The notes under the pieces: model-generated | The model's input: only the letters and a program-made list of their open reading frames with translations | Database searches by the model: none | What the model was told of the DNA's origin: nothing | Part shown: piece after piece, positions 1 to 5,996 of the stretch | Layout: each line of letters starts with the position of its first letter | Numbering within the stretch: position 1 is the first letter of the stretch | Origin: Rhodoferax sp. OV413 | Lineage (GTDB): Bacteria; Pseudomonadota; Gammaproteobacteria; Burkholderiales; Burkholderiaceae_C | Direction of reading: 5' to 3' | Assembly (NCBI GenBank): GCA_945861195.1 | Contig: CAMATS010000112.1 | Coordinates: 1-7,093, forward strand | DNA length: 7,093 nucleotides | Program-made: the position numbers and the translations under genes

Positions 1-221
1 ACCCCGCCAGCGCCACGACCAGTTATCCCCAGCGGAATGACGCAGTGTGCCTGGTTGCCATCGAGCACCTGTGCATCTGTGTTGGCGCAAATGAACTCGA
101 CGCCGCGCACAGCGCTGTTGATCATGTGGCTGACAGCATTGCCGCCGCCACCACCAACGCCGATGACTTTGATGCGGGTACCTTGGTGGAAGCTCTCTTC
201 TTCAATCATTTCAATGGCCAT
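1..221 (-). CDS. ftsZ: Cell division protein FtsZ, N-terminal fragment (cut by window edge)
   Basis: FtsZ is the tubulin-like GTPase that polymerises into the Z ring at midcell and recruits the division machinery. Only the first 73 codons plus two bases are present, and the rest lies beyond position 1. The N-terminus reads MAIEMIEE, followed by HQGTRIKVIGVGGGGGNAV. The glycine-rich GVGGGGGNAV (residues 21-30) is the first nucleotide-binding loop of the FtsZ/tubulin fold, and ANTDAQ (46-51) is the next conserved strand and loop. The ATG at 221 is supported by AGGAG six bases upstream. The fragment ends in LGITGRGAGG (64-73), where most FtsZ proteins have a G-L-G-A-G loop. Here the Leu is Arg (residue 69), with further unusual residues Cys60 and Pro63 nearby. 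These changes cluster at the window edge and could be real divergence or poor sequence. The gene lies 204 bp downstream of ftsA, the usual partner order, and it is probably also served by its own promoter. The identity is certain; the state of the full gene cannot be judged. Confidence 0.96.
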   Translation of the reverse strand, partial: MAIEMIEEESFHQGTRIKVIGVGGGGGNAVSHMINSAVRGVEFICANTDAQVLDGNQAHCVIPLGITGRGAGG

Positions 222-227
222 GTATTT

Positions 228-232
228 CTCCT
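228..232 (-). promoter_or_regulatory. Ribosome binding site of ftsZ
   Basis: On the minus strand AGGAG lies six bases before the ftsZ ATG at 221, within CAGGAGAAATAC. It is a near-consensus Shine-Dalgarno sequence at good spacing and fixes the ftsZ start. The six bases CAGGAG (228-233) are exactly complementary to CUCCUG in the loop of the hairpin at 345-373 of the same leader. Confidence 0.85.
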
Positions 233-298
233 GGTAGGTCAATCACTGGTTTTGCTAAAAAATATTGCGGTTCGAAAACCCGGACGCTTGCGCCTGGT

Positions 299-331
299 GG
301 CGGGCCGGTGCCCCGCCATCGACAGGGCGGG
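299..331 (-). repeat. Three GC blocks able to form two mutually exclusive hairpins
   Basis: In the transcript direction the order is CCCGCC (331-326), GGCGGG (317-312) and CCCGCC (304-299). The middle block can pair with either flank. The downstream pairing is better: it extends to 7 bp (TGGCGGG with CCCGCCA, 318-312 and 304-298) around a 7-base loop. The upstream pairing is 6 bp around 8 bases. No U-tract follows, so it is not an intrinsic terminator. The arrangement looks like an attenuator, but GC-rich sequence can produce it by chance. Confidence 0.5.
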
Positions 332-344
332 CTCGCGCGCAGCA

Positions 345-373
345 GCCACAGCGGGCCGCAGGAGCGCTGTGGC
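345..373 (-). repeat. Perfect 9-bp inverted repeat (hairpin) upstream of ftsZ
   Basis: GCCACAGCG at 345-353 and CGCTGTGGC at 365-373 are exact reverse complements around an 11-base loop. On the transcript the loop starts with CUCCUG, which is complementary to the ftsZ Shine-Dalgarno region CAGGAG. There is no downstream T-run on the gene strand, so it does not look like an intrinsic terminator for the operon. It may be an RNA structure affecting ftsZ translation, an RNase processing site or a protein-binding dyad; the sequence alone does not decide. Confidence 0.6.
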
Positions 374-425
374 ACAAACTTGTTTTTTGGGCAAAGACGC
401 GGCACAAGGGCTAAAGGGTCGGTCA

Positions 426-1655
426 TCAAAACATCCCGGTAAACCAGTCTTTGATCTGACCGGCTGCGTTTTTCATGGAACCATTTTTTTGCGCCACTTT
501 GAGGCCACGCAAGCGCGCCAAGCGGGCTTCCTCGAGCAGTCCCATGACGGTGGCAGAGCGGGGCTGTGCCACCATGTCGGCCAGGGCGCTGCCGTACTTA
601 GGGTTGCCGCGGCGCACTGGCTTGAGAAAAATATCCTCTCCAAGCTCCACCATGCCTGGCATCACGCAACTCCCGCCGGTGAGCACGATGCCGCTGGAGA
701 GCATCTCCTCGTAACCGGAGTCACGCAGAACCCCGTGTACCAGTTGAAAAATTTCCTCCACGCGGGGCTCGATCACACCGGCCAGGGCTTGGCGGCTGAG
801 CATGCGCGGACCGCGATCGCCCAGCCCCGGCACCTCGACCTGGCTGTCCGGGTCGGCCAGCAACTGCTTGGCATAGCCACTCTCGACCTTGATCTCCTCG
901 GCATCCTTGGTCGGGGTGCGCAGGGCCATGGCGATGTCGCTGGTGATCAAGTCCCCGGCAATCGGGATCACTGCGGTGTGGCGGATGGCGCCATTCGTGA
1001 AGACCGCAATGTCCGTGGTGCCAGCGCCAATGTCGACCAGGGCCACGCCGAGCTCGCGCTCGTCTTCGGTCAGCACCGACAGGCTGCTTGCCAGGGGGTT
1101 GAGCATGAGTTGCTCGACCTCAAGGCCGCAGCGGCGCACGCACTTGATGATGTTTTCGGCCGCGCTCTGAGCGCCTGTGACGATGTGCACCTTGGCCTCA
1201 AGCCGGATGCCGCTCATGCCAATAGGCTCGCGCACGTCCTGGTTGTCAATGATGAATTCCTGCGGCTCCACCAGCAGGATGCGCTGGTCGTTGGAGATAT
1301 TGATCGCCCGGGCGGTCTCGACCACCCGTGCCACATCAGCGGCACTCACCTCGCGGTCCTTGATGGCCACCATGCCGCTGGAGTTCATGCCCCGGATATG
1401 GCTGCCGGTGATGCCGGTGTAGACCCGGGTGATCTTGCAGTCGGCCATCAACTCGGCTTCCTTGAGCGCCTGCTGAATGCTCTGCACGGTGGCATCGATG
1501 TTCACCACCACACCGCGCTTGAGGCCGTTGCTCGGAGCCACGCCCAAACCAGCGAGCTTGAGCTCGCCGTTGGGCAACACCTCGGCCACCACCACCATCA
1601 CCTTGGCAGTGCCGATGTCCAGGCCGATGACCAGATCTTTGTATTCTTTTGCCAT
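426..1655 (-). CDS. ftsA: Cell division protein FtsA
   Basis: FtsA is an actin-like ATP-binding protein that anchors FtsZ filaments to the inner membrane and signals to the septal synthesis complex. The 409-residue product is close to the usual length (E. coli has 420). The actin-fold pieces are in order: phosphate-1 loop GLDIGTAKV (11-19), the FtsA-specific 1C subdomain around residues 84-165, phosphate-2 VDIGAGTTDIAVF (207-219) and the adenosine motif GIVLTGGSCVMPGM (322-335). The last residues, GQIKDWFTGMF (399-409), form a short amphipathic segment with the position and character of the membrane-targeting helix. The ATG at 1655 is chosen because MAKEYKDLVIGLDIG is the normal family start and GAAAGG lies seven bases upstream. 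It sits 33 bp after ftsQ and 204 bp before ftsZ, as in other proteobacterial dcw clusters. Unlike the genes upstream, it does not overlap its neighbour, so translation probably starts independently. Nothing is broken or missing. Confidence 0.98.
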   Translation of the reverse strand: MAKEYKDLVIGLDIGTAKVMVVVAEVLPNGELKLAGLGVAPSNGLKRGVVVNIDATVQSIQQALKEAELMADCKITRVYTGITGSHIRGMNSSGMVAIKDREVSAADVARVVETARAINISNDQRILLVEPQEFIIDNQDVREPIGMSGIRLEAKVHIVTGAQSAAENIIKCVRRCGLEVEQLMLNPLASSLSVLTEDERELGVALVDIGAGTTDIAVFTNGAIRHTAVIPIAGDLITSDIAMALRTPTKDAEEIKVESGYAKQLLADPDSQVEVPGLGDRGPRMLSRQALAGVIEPRVEEIFQLVHGVLRDSGYEEMLSSGIVLTGGSCVMPGMVELGEDIFLKPVRRGNPKYGSALADMVAQPRSATVMGLLEEARLARLRGLKVAQKNGSMKNAAGQIKDWFTGMF

Positions 1656-1662
1656 AGAGGTA

Positions 1663-1668
1663 CCTTTC
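1663..1668 (-). promoter_or_regulatory. Ribosome binding site of ftsA
   Basis: GAAAGG lies seven bases before the ftsA ATG, inside the 33-bp ftsQ-ftsA gap. It is weaker than the sites of murG, murC and ftsZ. This fits the low FtsA to FtsZ ratio typical of bacteria, though that link is inference. Confidence 0.6.
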
Positions 1669-1688
1669 GCTTGTCCTTATCGCTGCTG

Positions 1689-2474
1689 CTAGCTTTTTTT
1701 GGCGCCTTGCGCCAGTGTGGTGACGCCGCGTAAACGCAGGGCATAACCGTCTTTGTGCCGCAGGTCGGCCGCCTCCAGCGCCTCGGGCTTGCGGCCGTAG
1801 CGCCCGCTGACCGGCGTCAGGGTCTGGAGAAAACGCTGCACCCTGAGCTGCACCTCAGGCACCGTGCCAGTGCCAATCTCGATCACCGCGCCGGTGTCAA
1901 GCCGGGCCTGCCAACTGCCCCGCCCATTGAGCTCGAGTTGCTCTAAGGCGAGGTCCAGCGGCTCGAACAAAACCCGCAAAACCTCAAACCCCTCCAGCAC
2001 CAGGGCCGACTGGCCGTCTGGTCCCTGCAGCCGAGGCAGACTGTCTTGCTCTACCTCGCCGACATTGGCCTCAAACACCTCGCCAAAACTGTTGACCATG
2101 CGGGAGTCCCCTTCTGGCCCCCAGTAGGCTACTGCCTGGTGCTCTTGCAACTGCACCCGCAGCCGGTTCGGAAACTCGCGACGCACCACCGCCTGACGCA
2201 CCCAGGGCACTGCCTCAAAGGCCTTGCGGGCACGCATCAAATCAAGCGTGAAAAAAGTACCCGCCAGCCGTGGTGCCACATTGGCGCGCAGGGTGAGCGC
2301 ATTGTTGTGACTGACCTCGCCCTGAATCACAATGGCACGAATCGCAAACACAGGATGACGGGCCAGCCAGGCGCACAGTGCGGCCAGCAGCAGGAGTGCG
2401 GCCAGCACAAACAACAACTGCGTGCCGGCCTGCATGAGCCTGATATCCAGCGGCAAGGGCAGCACTGGCTTCAT
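1689..2474 (-). CDS. ftsQ: Cell division protein FtsQ
   Basis: FtsQ is a bitopic inner-membrane protein that, with FtsL and FtsB, controls activation of septal peptidoglycan synthesis by FtsW-FtsI. The 261-residue product has a short cytoplasmic N-terminus, one hydrophobic membrane segment (about 18-38, rich in Leu and Ala), a POTRA domain (about 42-111, beginning FAIRAIVIQGEV and ending NRLRVQLQEHQAVAYW) and a periplasmic beta domain up to about residue 250, closing with ADLRHKDGYALRLRG. The polypeptide is slightly shorter than E. coli FtsQ (276). The frame is open further upstream, to 2546, but the start MKPVLPLPLD at 2474 is preferred. It forms an ATGA overlap with the ddl stop, has a purine-rich AGGGGG eight bases before it, and leaves only a short cytoplasmic tail before the membrane segment, as usual. 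FtsQ is poorly conserved in sequence, so the call rests on topology, the POTRA and FtsQ motifs and the position between ddl and ftsA. The gene ends with TAG. Confidence 0.96.
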   Translation of the reverse strand: MKPVLPLPLDIRLMQAGTQLLFVLAALLLLAALCAWLARHPVFAIRAIVIQGEVSHNNALTLRANVAPRLAGTFFTLDLMRARKAFEAVPWVRQAVVRREFPNRLRVQLQEHQAVAYWGPEGDSRMVNSFGEVFEANVGEVEQDSLPRLQGPDGQSALVLEGFEVLRVLFEPLDLALEQLELNGRGSWQARLDTGAVIEIGTGTVPEVQLRVQRFLQTLTPVSGRYGRKPEALEAADLRHKDGYALRLRGVTTLAQGAKKS

Positions 2475-3469
2475 ACCACCGGCCCCCTGCTCGCACCTGC
2501 TGCGGGCTGGTAATCCAGCCTGGCTTGGCGCAACACCTCCAGGCAAAGATCCGGGTAATCCAGGCCTGCGGCCCGGGCCGACATGGGCACCAGGGAATGG
2601 CTGGTCATGCCCGGTGCGGTGTTCATCTCGAGTAAAAACACCCGCCGGTCACTGGCCCGCAGCATCAGGTCGGCACGCGCCCAACCACGGCAGCCCAGCG
2701 CACGGTAGGCGGCCAGCGCAATGCGCGTGATCTCGGCCTCCTCCTGGGCTGGCAAACCGCTGGGGCACTGGTATTTGACGAGGTCGGTGAAATATTTGTT
2801 CTGGTAGTCGTAAGCCCCCTGCGGTGCCTGGATGCGCACCAAGGGCAATGCGCGGGCAGCAGCGCCGGTGCCCAGCAGCGCGCAGGTTAGCTCCTCGCCA
2901 TCCACAAAGGCTTCGCACAGCACCTCGGGTTCATAGCCAGCAGACAGGCGCAGGGCCTGCGGCAAGTCCGCTGCCACAGCCACCTTGCTCACCCCAATCG
3001 AGGAACCCTCATGGGGTGGCTTGACAATCAGTGGCAGGCCAAGCCGGACGCTGGTTGACTGGCAAAGCGAGGCCAGTTGTGCGCTGCCCTCTTGGTGCGG
3101 CGAGGACAACACCACATAGTCTGGGGTAGGCAGGCCCTGGGCCAGCCAGAGCCGCTTGGTCATGACCTTGTCCATGGCAATGCTCGAAGCCATGACGCCC
3201 GAGCCGGTGTAGGGTATGCCCAGCAACTCGAGTGCACCCTGCACTGTGCCGTCCTCACCGTAGCGACCGTGCAGGGCGATAAAGCAGCAAGTGAAACCGT
3301 CGCGTCTGAGCTCACCGAGTTCATGTTGCGCCGGATCAAATGGGTGCGCATCAACGCCACGCGAACGCAGCGCGTCCAACACGCCCTGCCCGGACATGAG
3401 GGAGATCTCCCGCTCAGCCGAATTGCCGCCCAGCAGCACAGCCACTTTGCCAAGCCTTGTATCGGTCAT
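2471..3469 (-). CDS. ddl: D-alanine--D-alanine ligase
   Basis: Ddl is a cytoplasmic ATP-grasp enzyme that joins two D-Ala using ATP. MurF then adds the dipeptide to the UDP-MurNAc tripeptide. The 332-residue product is slightly longer than E. coli DdlB (306). Visible motifs are the N-terminal LLGGNSAEREISLMSG (12-27; Glu19 matches the catalytic Glu15 of DdlB), HGRYGEDG (67-74), the ATP-grasp segment VKPPHEGSSIG (149-159), the omega-loop region YDYQNKYF (220-227, with the conserved Lys-Tyr pair), RGWARADLML (261-270) and EMNTAPGMTSHSLVP (281-295, metal-binding Glu281 and Asn283). All catalytic positions known from DdlB appear to be present. The frame is open up to 3562, but MTDTRLGKVAVLLGG at 3469 is chosen. 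It overlaps the murC stop as ATGA, has GGGAGG nine to ten bases upstream, and matches the family N-terminus. Placement between murC and ftsQ is typical of the DdlB form. Vancomycin-type D-Ala-D-Lac specificity is not suggested, since Tyr226 occupies the position expected for dipeptide ligases. Confidence 0.97.
   Translation of the reverse strand: MTDTRLGKVAVLLGGNSAEREISLMSGQGVLDALRSRGVDAHPFDPAQHELGELRRDGFTCCFIALHGRYGEDGTVQGALELLGIPYTGSGVMASSIAMDKVMTKRLWLAQGLPTPDYVVLSSPHQEGSAQLASLCQSTSVRLGLPLIVKPPHEGSSIGVSKVAVAADLPQALRLSAGYEPEVLCEAFVDGEELTCALLGTGAAARALPLVRIQAPQGAYDYQNKYFTDLVKYQCPSGLPAQEEAEITRIALAAYRALGCRGWARADLMLRASDRRVFLLEMNTAPGMTSHSLVPMSARAAGLDYPDLCLEVLRQARLDYQPAAGASRGPVV
2483..2488 (-). promoter_or_regulatory. 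Probable ribosome binding site of ftsQ
   Basis: AGGGGG lies eight bases before the ATG at 2474, inside the last codons of ddl. It is the least consensus-like of the sites at the overlapping junctions, so ftsQ may depend more on coupling to ddl translation. Confidence 0.5.
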
Positions 3470-4899
3470 TTGGCCGATCCCTCCCGCTTCGCTGGTGCGG
3501 CCATGGCGAGCAGTTCGAGCACCTGGGCTGGCACCGCGCCAATGGAGCCCGCACCCATGCAAAGCACCACATCGCCGTCACGCGCTGTGTCTTTGATGGC
3601 TTTGGGCAGGGCGGCAATGTGGTCGACAAACTGCGGCTCAATCCGGCCCGCTACCCGCAGCGCACGGGCCATGCTGCGGCCATCGGCGGCAACGATGGGC
3701 GCCTCACCCGCGGCATAGACCTCGGTCAGCAGGACCACATCGGCCTGGGCAATGACTTTGACAAAGTCCTCAAAACAGTCGCGGGTGCGGCTGTAGCGGT
3801 GTGGCTGGAAAGCCAGCACCAGGCGCCGATCCGGAAAGGCGCCGCGCGCTGCAGCCAGGGTGGCGGCCATCTCAACCGGGTGGTGGCCGTAATCGTCAAC
3901 CAGGGTGAAGCTGCCGCCCGCTGCTGCTGCCACCTCACCGTAGCGCTGGAACCGGCGGCCCACCCCCTTGAAGTTGGCCAAGGCCCGCTGCACCGCAGCA
4001 TCTGGCAGGTTGAGCTCGACCGCCACCGCAATCGCCGCCAGGGCATTGAGCACGTTGTGCCGCCCTGGCAGCTTGAGCTCCACTGCCAGGTCCGGCAGGG
4101 CCACACCGTTGCGCCGCTGCACCGTGAACTGCATATGCCCGCCCAGCGCCCGTACCTCGGTGGCGCGCACCTCGGCGCCCTCCTCAAAGCCATAGCTGGT
4201 AATCGGGCAGGTCACCTGCGGCACGATGGCGCGCACGGCAGCATCGTCGGTGCACAAAATTGCGGTGCCATAAAAGGGCATGCGGTGCAGAAAATCAACA
4301 AAGGCCTGCTGCAGGCGGCCAAAGTCATGGCCGTAGGTCTCCATGTGATCGGCGTCGATATTGGTCACCACCGCCATGACCGGCAGCAGGTTGAGGAAGG
4401 ATGCGTCAGATTCGTCGGCCTCCACCACGATGTAGTCGCCCTGCCCCAGGCGCGCATTGGCACCCGCGCTGTTGAGCCGCCCACCAATCACAAAAGTCGG
4501 GTCGAGTCCGGCCTCGGCGAGCACGCTCGCCACCAGGCTGGTGGTGGTGGTCTTGCCATGGGTGCCGGCAATAGCAATGCCCTTTTTGAGACGCATCAAC
4601 TCGGCGAGCATCAGGGCGCGTGGCACCACTGGAATGCGGCGCACCCGAGCCGCCAGAACCTCGGGGTTGTCCGGCTGCACGGCGGTGGATGTCACCACCG
4701 CATCGGCTCCCGCCACATGGCTGGCAGCATGGCCCAAACGGGTTTGTATGCCCAGCGCTGCCAGGCGGCGCAGGGTCGGGCTGTCGCTCAGGTCAGAGCC
4801 CGAGATCTGGTAGCCCAGGTTCTGCAGCACCTCGGCAATGCCCGACATGCCAACCCCACCAATCCCGACAAAATGAATATGGCGCACCGCGTGCTTCAT
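3466..4899 (-). CDS. murC: UDP-N-acetylmuramate--L-alanine ligase MurC
   Basis: MurC is the cytoplasmic ATP-dependent ligase that adds the first stem-peptide residue, L-Ala, to UDP-MurNAc. The 477-residue product has the normal Mur ligase layout. An N-terminal UDP-binding Rossmann domain carries GIGGVGMSGIAE (12-23). The central ATPase domain has the P-loop AGTHGKTTTTSL (111-122), EADESDASF (160-168) and NIDADHMETYG (180-190). PGRHNVLNALAAI (278-290) and KGVGRRFQ (311-318) follow. The C-terminal domain has DDYGHHPVE (335-343), FQPHRYSRT (364-372) and YAAGE (395-399). The HHP and HRYSRT motifs separate MurC from MurD, MurE and MurF; an Mpl-type ligase is less likely given the context and motifs. 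The frame is open to 5013, but the ATG at 4899 is chosen because it overlaps the murG stop as ATGA, has GAGGAG eight bases before it, and puts the Rossmann motif at the expected distance. It lies between murG and ddl, the usual order. Confidence 0.98.
   Translation of the reverse strand: MKHAVRHIHFVGIGGVGMSGIAEVLQNLGYQISGSDLSDSPTLRRLAALGIQTRLGHAASHVAGADAVVTSTAVQPDNPEVLAARVRRIPVVPRALMLAELMRLKKGIAIAGTHGKTTTTSLVASVLAEAGLDPTFVIGGRLNSAGANARLGQGDYIVVEADESDASFLNLLPVMAVVTNIDADHMETYGHDFGRLQQAFVDFLHRMPFYGTAILCTDDAAVRAIVPQVTCPITSYGFEEGAEVRATEVRALGGHMQFTVQRRNGVALPDLAVELKLPGRHNVLNALAAIAVAVELNLPDAAVQRALANFKGVGRRFQRYGEVAAAAGGSFTLVDDYGHHPVEMAATLAAARGAFPDRRLVLAFQPHRYSRTRDCFEDFVKVIAQADVVLLTEVYAAGEAPIVAADGRSMARALRVAGRIEPQFVDHIAALPKAIKDTARDGDVVLCMGAGSIGAVPAQVLELLAMAAPAKREGSAK
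3480..3485 (-). promoter_or_regulatory. Ribosome binding site of ddl
   Basis: GGGAGG lies ten bases before the ATG at 3469, inside the 3' end of murC. It supports that start over the earlier in-frame start at 3562. Confidence 0.65.
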
Positions 4900-5996
4900 G
4901 CTGTCAGCTCCTCGCAGGCAGCCACCAGGCTGGCTGTAGCACCGGTTTTGGCTGCGGCCCGGGCTTGCACGGCACGGGCCAGCAACTCGGCGCGCGGCGT
5001 CTGTTGCAGCCACTGCGCCAAATACTGCGGCGTGAGCTCGGTTTGGGGCAGCAACCAGCCAGCACCCCGGCTAACCAAAAAACGGGCATTGTGGGTTTGA
5101 TGATCGTCTACCGCCGATGGAAATGGCACAAACAAAGCCGCCGCGCCCACCGCCGCAATCTCGGTCACGGTGCTGGCGCCGGCGCGGCAGATCACCAGGT
5201 CAGCCTCAGCAAAGGCCCGGGCCGTGTCGTCAATAAAGGGGGTGAGATCAGCCTGCACCGCGGCAGCGGCATAGTTGGCACGCAGGGCATCGATCTGCCG
5301 GCTGCCGCTTTGGTGCAGCACCTGCGGACGCTGCGCCGGCTCCAGCAGGGCGAGGGCACGGGGCACGATGTCATTGAGGGCGCGGGCACCCAGGCTGCCG
5401 CCCAGCACCAGCAACTTGAGCACGCCGCTGCGCCCGACAAAGCGTTCGCTCGGTTCGGCTACAGCCAAAAAAGCGCTGCGCAAGGGGTTGCCCACCCACA
5501 CGCCCCTGCTGAGCACCTGGGGAAAGGCACAAAAGATGCGGTCGGCCACCCCGGCCAACACCCGGTTGGCCAGGCCGGCGACCGAATTCTGCTCATGCAG
5601 CACCAAGGGCTTACCCCACAGCACACCCATCATGCCGCCCGGAAAGCTGACAAAGCCGCCCAGCCCCACCAGCACATCGGGTTTGACTCGCCGCACCACT
5701 TCGAGGCTTTGCCAAAAAGCCCGCAACAGGCGCAGCGGCAGCAGGGCCAGGGTCAGCCAGCCCTTGCCGCGCACACCAGAAAAATCAATCGGCTCAAAGG
5801 CAAACCCCTGAGGCGGCACCAGTTCGCTCTCCATGCTGGCCTGCTTAGCAGTGCCGCTAGCACCCAGCCAGTGCACCCGCCAACCTCGCTCGCGCAGAGC
5901 CAGGGCCAGCGCCAGTCCGGGGAAAATATGCCCCCCGGTGCCCCCGGCCATGATGAGCGCGGTGCGCTGCGCTGGCGCGACTGCGGCGCTGGTCAT
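4896..5996 (-). CDS. murG: UDP-GlcNAc:lipid I N-acetylglucosaminyltransferase MurG
   Basis: MurG is a GT-B (family GT28) enzyme at the inner face of the cytoplasmic membrane. It transfers GlcNAc from UDP-GlcNAc to lipid I, making lipid II. The 366-residue product is near the usual length (E. coli 355), with about eight extra residues before the first strand. The N-domain has the glycine-rich loop GGTGGHIFPGLALA (18-31), GLGGFVSFPG (111-120) and HEQNSVAGLANR (134-145). The C-domain begins around VGNPLR (168-173), then has GGSLGARALND (199-209), HQSG (228-231) and the UDP-GlcNAc site RAGASTVTEIAAVG (271-284), followed by PFPSAVDDHQTHNAR (291-305). The ATG at 5996 overlaps the ftsW stop as ATGA and has a very strong AAGGAGG six bases upstream, so the start is well supported. 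Its product is the direct substrate source for the upstream neighbour FtsW, so the two steps are encoded side by side. Nothing is truncated. Confidence 0.98.
   Translation of the reverse strand: MTSAAVAPAQRTALIMAGGTGGHIFPGLALALALRERGWRVHWLGASGTAKQASMESELVPPQGFAFEPIDFSGVRGKGWLTLALLPLRLLRAFWQSLEVVRRVKPDVLVGLGGFVSFPGGMMGVLWGKPLVLHEQNSVAGLANRVLAGVADRIFCAFPQVLSRGVWVGNPLRSAFLAVAEPSERFVGRSGVLKLLVLGGSLGARALNDIVPRALALLEPAQRPQVLHQSGSRQIDALRANYAAAAVQADLTPFIDDTARAFAEADLVICRAGASTVTEIAAVGAAALFVPFPSAVDDHQTHNARFLVSRGAGWLLPQTELTPQYLAQWLQQTPRAELLARAVQARAAAKTGATASLVAACEELTA
4908..4913 (-). promoter_or_regulatory. Ribosome binding site of murC
   Basis: GAGGAG lies eight bases before the ATG at 4899, within the last codons of murG. 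It fixes the murC start, even though the open frame extends 38 codons further upstream. Confidence 0.8.

Larger units (their letters stand above)
222..425 (-). other. ftsA-ftsZ intergenic leader, 204 bp, non-coding
   Basis: This is the only sizeable gap in the window. Reading in the gene direction, it begins right after the ftsA stop. It then holds a 9-bp inverted repeat (345-373), a GC-rich block with three alternately pairing segments (299-331), an AT-rich stretch (about 257-267, reading CAATATTTTTTAGC) and the ftsZ ribosome binding site. The AT-rich stretch sits about 40 bases before the ftsZ start and could be a -10-like element, but no good -35 box was found at 16-18 bp, so no promoter is called. 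A 71-codon frame (211-426) runs through the interval. It uses TTA twice plus CTA, CGA, ATA and GGA, which the flanking genes largely avoid, and resembles nothing known, so the interval is treated as non-coding. An ftsZ-proximal promoter or a leader controlling ftsZ dosage is plausible but inferred. Confidence 0.7.

Noticed and set aside
257..270. AT-rich CAATATTTTTTAGC as a -10 box for an ftsZ promoter
   Set aside because: No acceptable -35 element at 16-18 bp upstream was seen, so a sigma-70 promoter cannot be supported from sequence alone, although a promoter near here would be reasonable.
345..389. Possible plus-strand intrinsic terminator: the 9-bp hairpin followed by TTGTTTTTT at 381-389
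   Set aside because: The T-run starts about 7 bases after the stem and is interrupted, and there is no plus-strand gene to terminate. On the gene strand there is no T-run after the hairpin.
371..407. Direct repeat GGCACAA at 371-377 and 401-407, 30 bp apart
   Set aside because: It is only seven bases with no further copies or extended similarity, so it fits chance in a short GC-rich interval.
45..1733. 562-codon open frame on the plus strand opposite ftsZ, the intergenic gap and ftsA
   Set aside because: It is in exact codon register with the minus-strand genes. It stays open because those genes avoid TTA, CTA and TCA, whose complements are stop codons. The 204-bp gap is a multiple of three, so the frame passes through. 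The product is His/Ala-rich and resembles no family.
3457..5100. 547-codon open frame on the plus strand opposite murC
   Set aside because: It lies in the same antisense codon register as murC. The minus strand has complete MurC motifs throughout, so the plus frame is a composition artefact.
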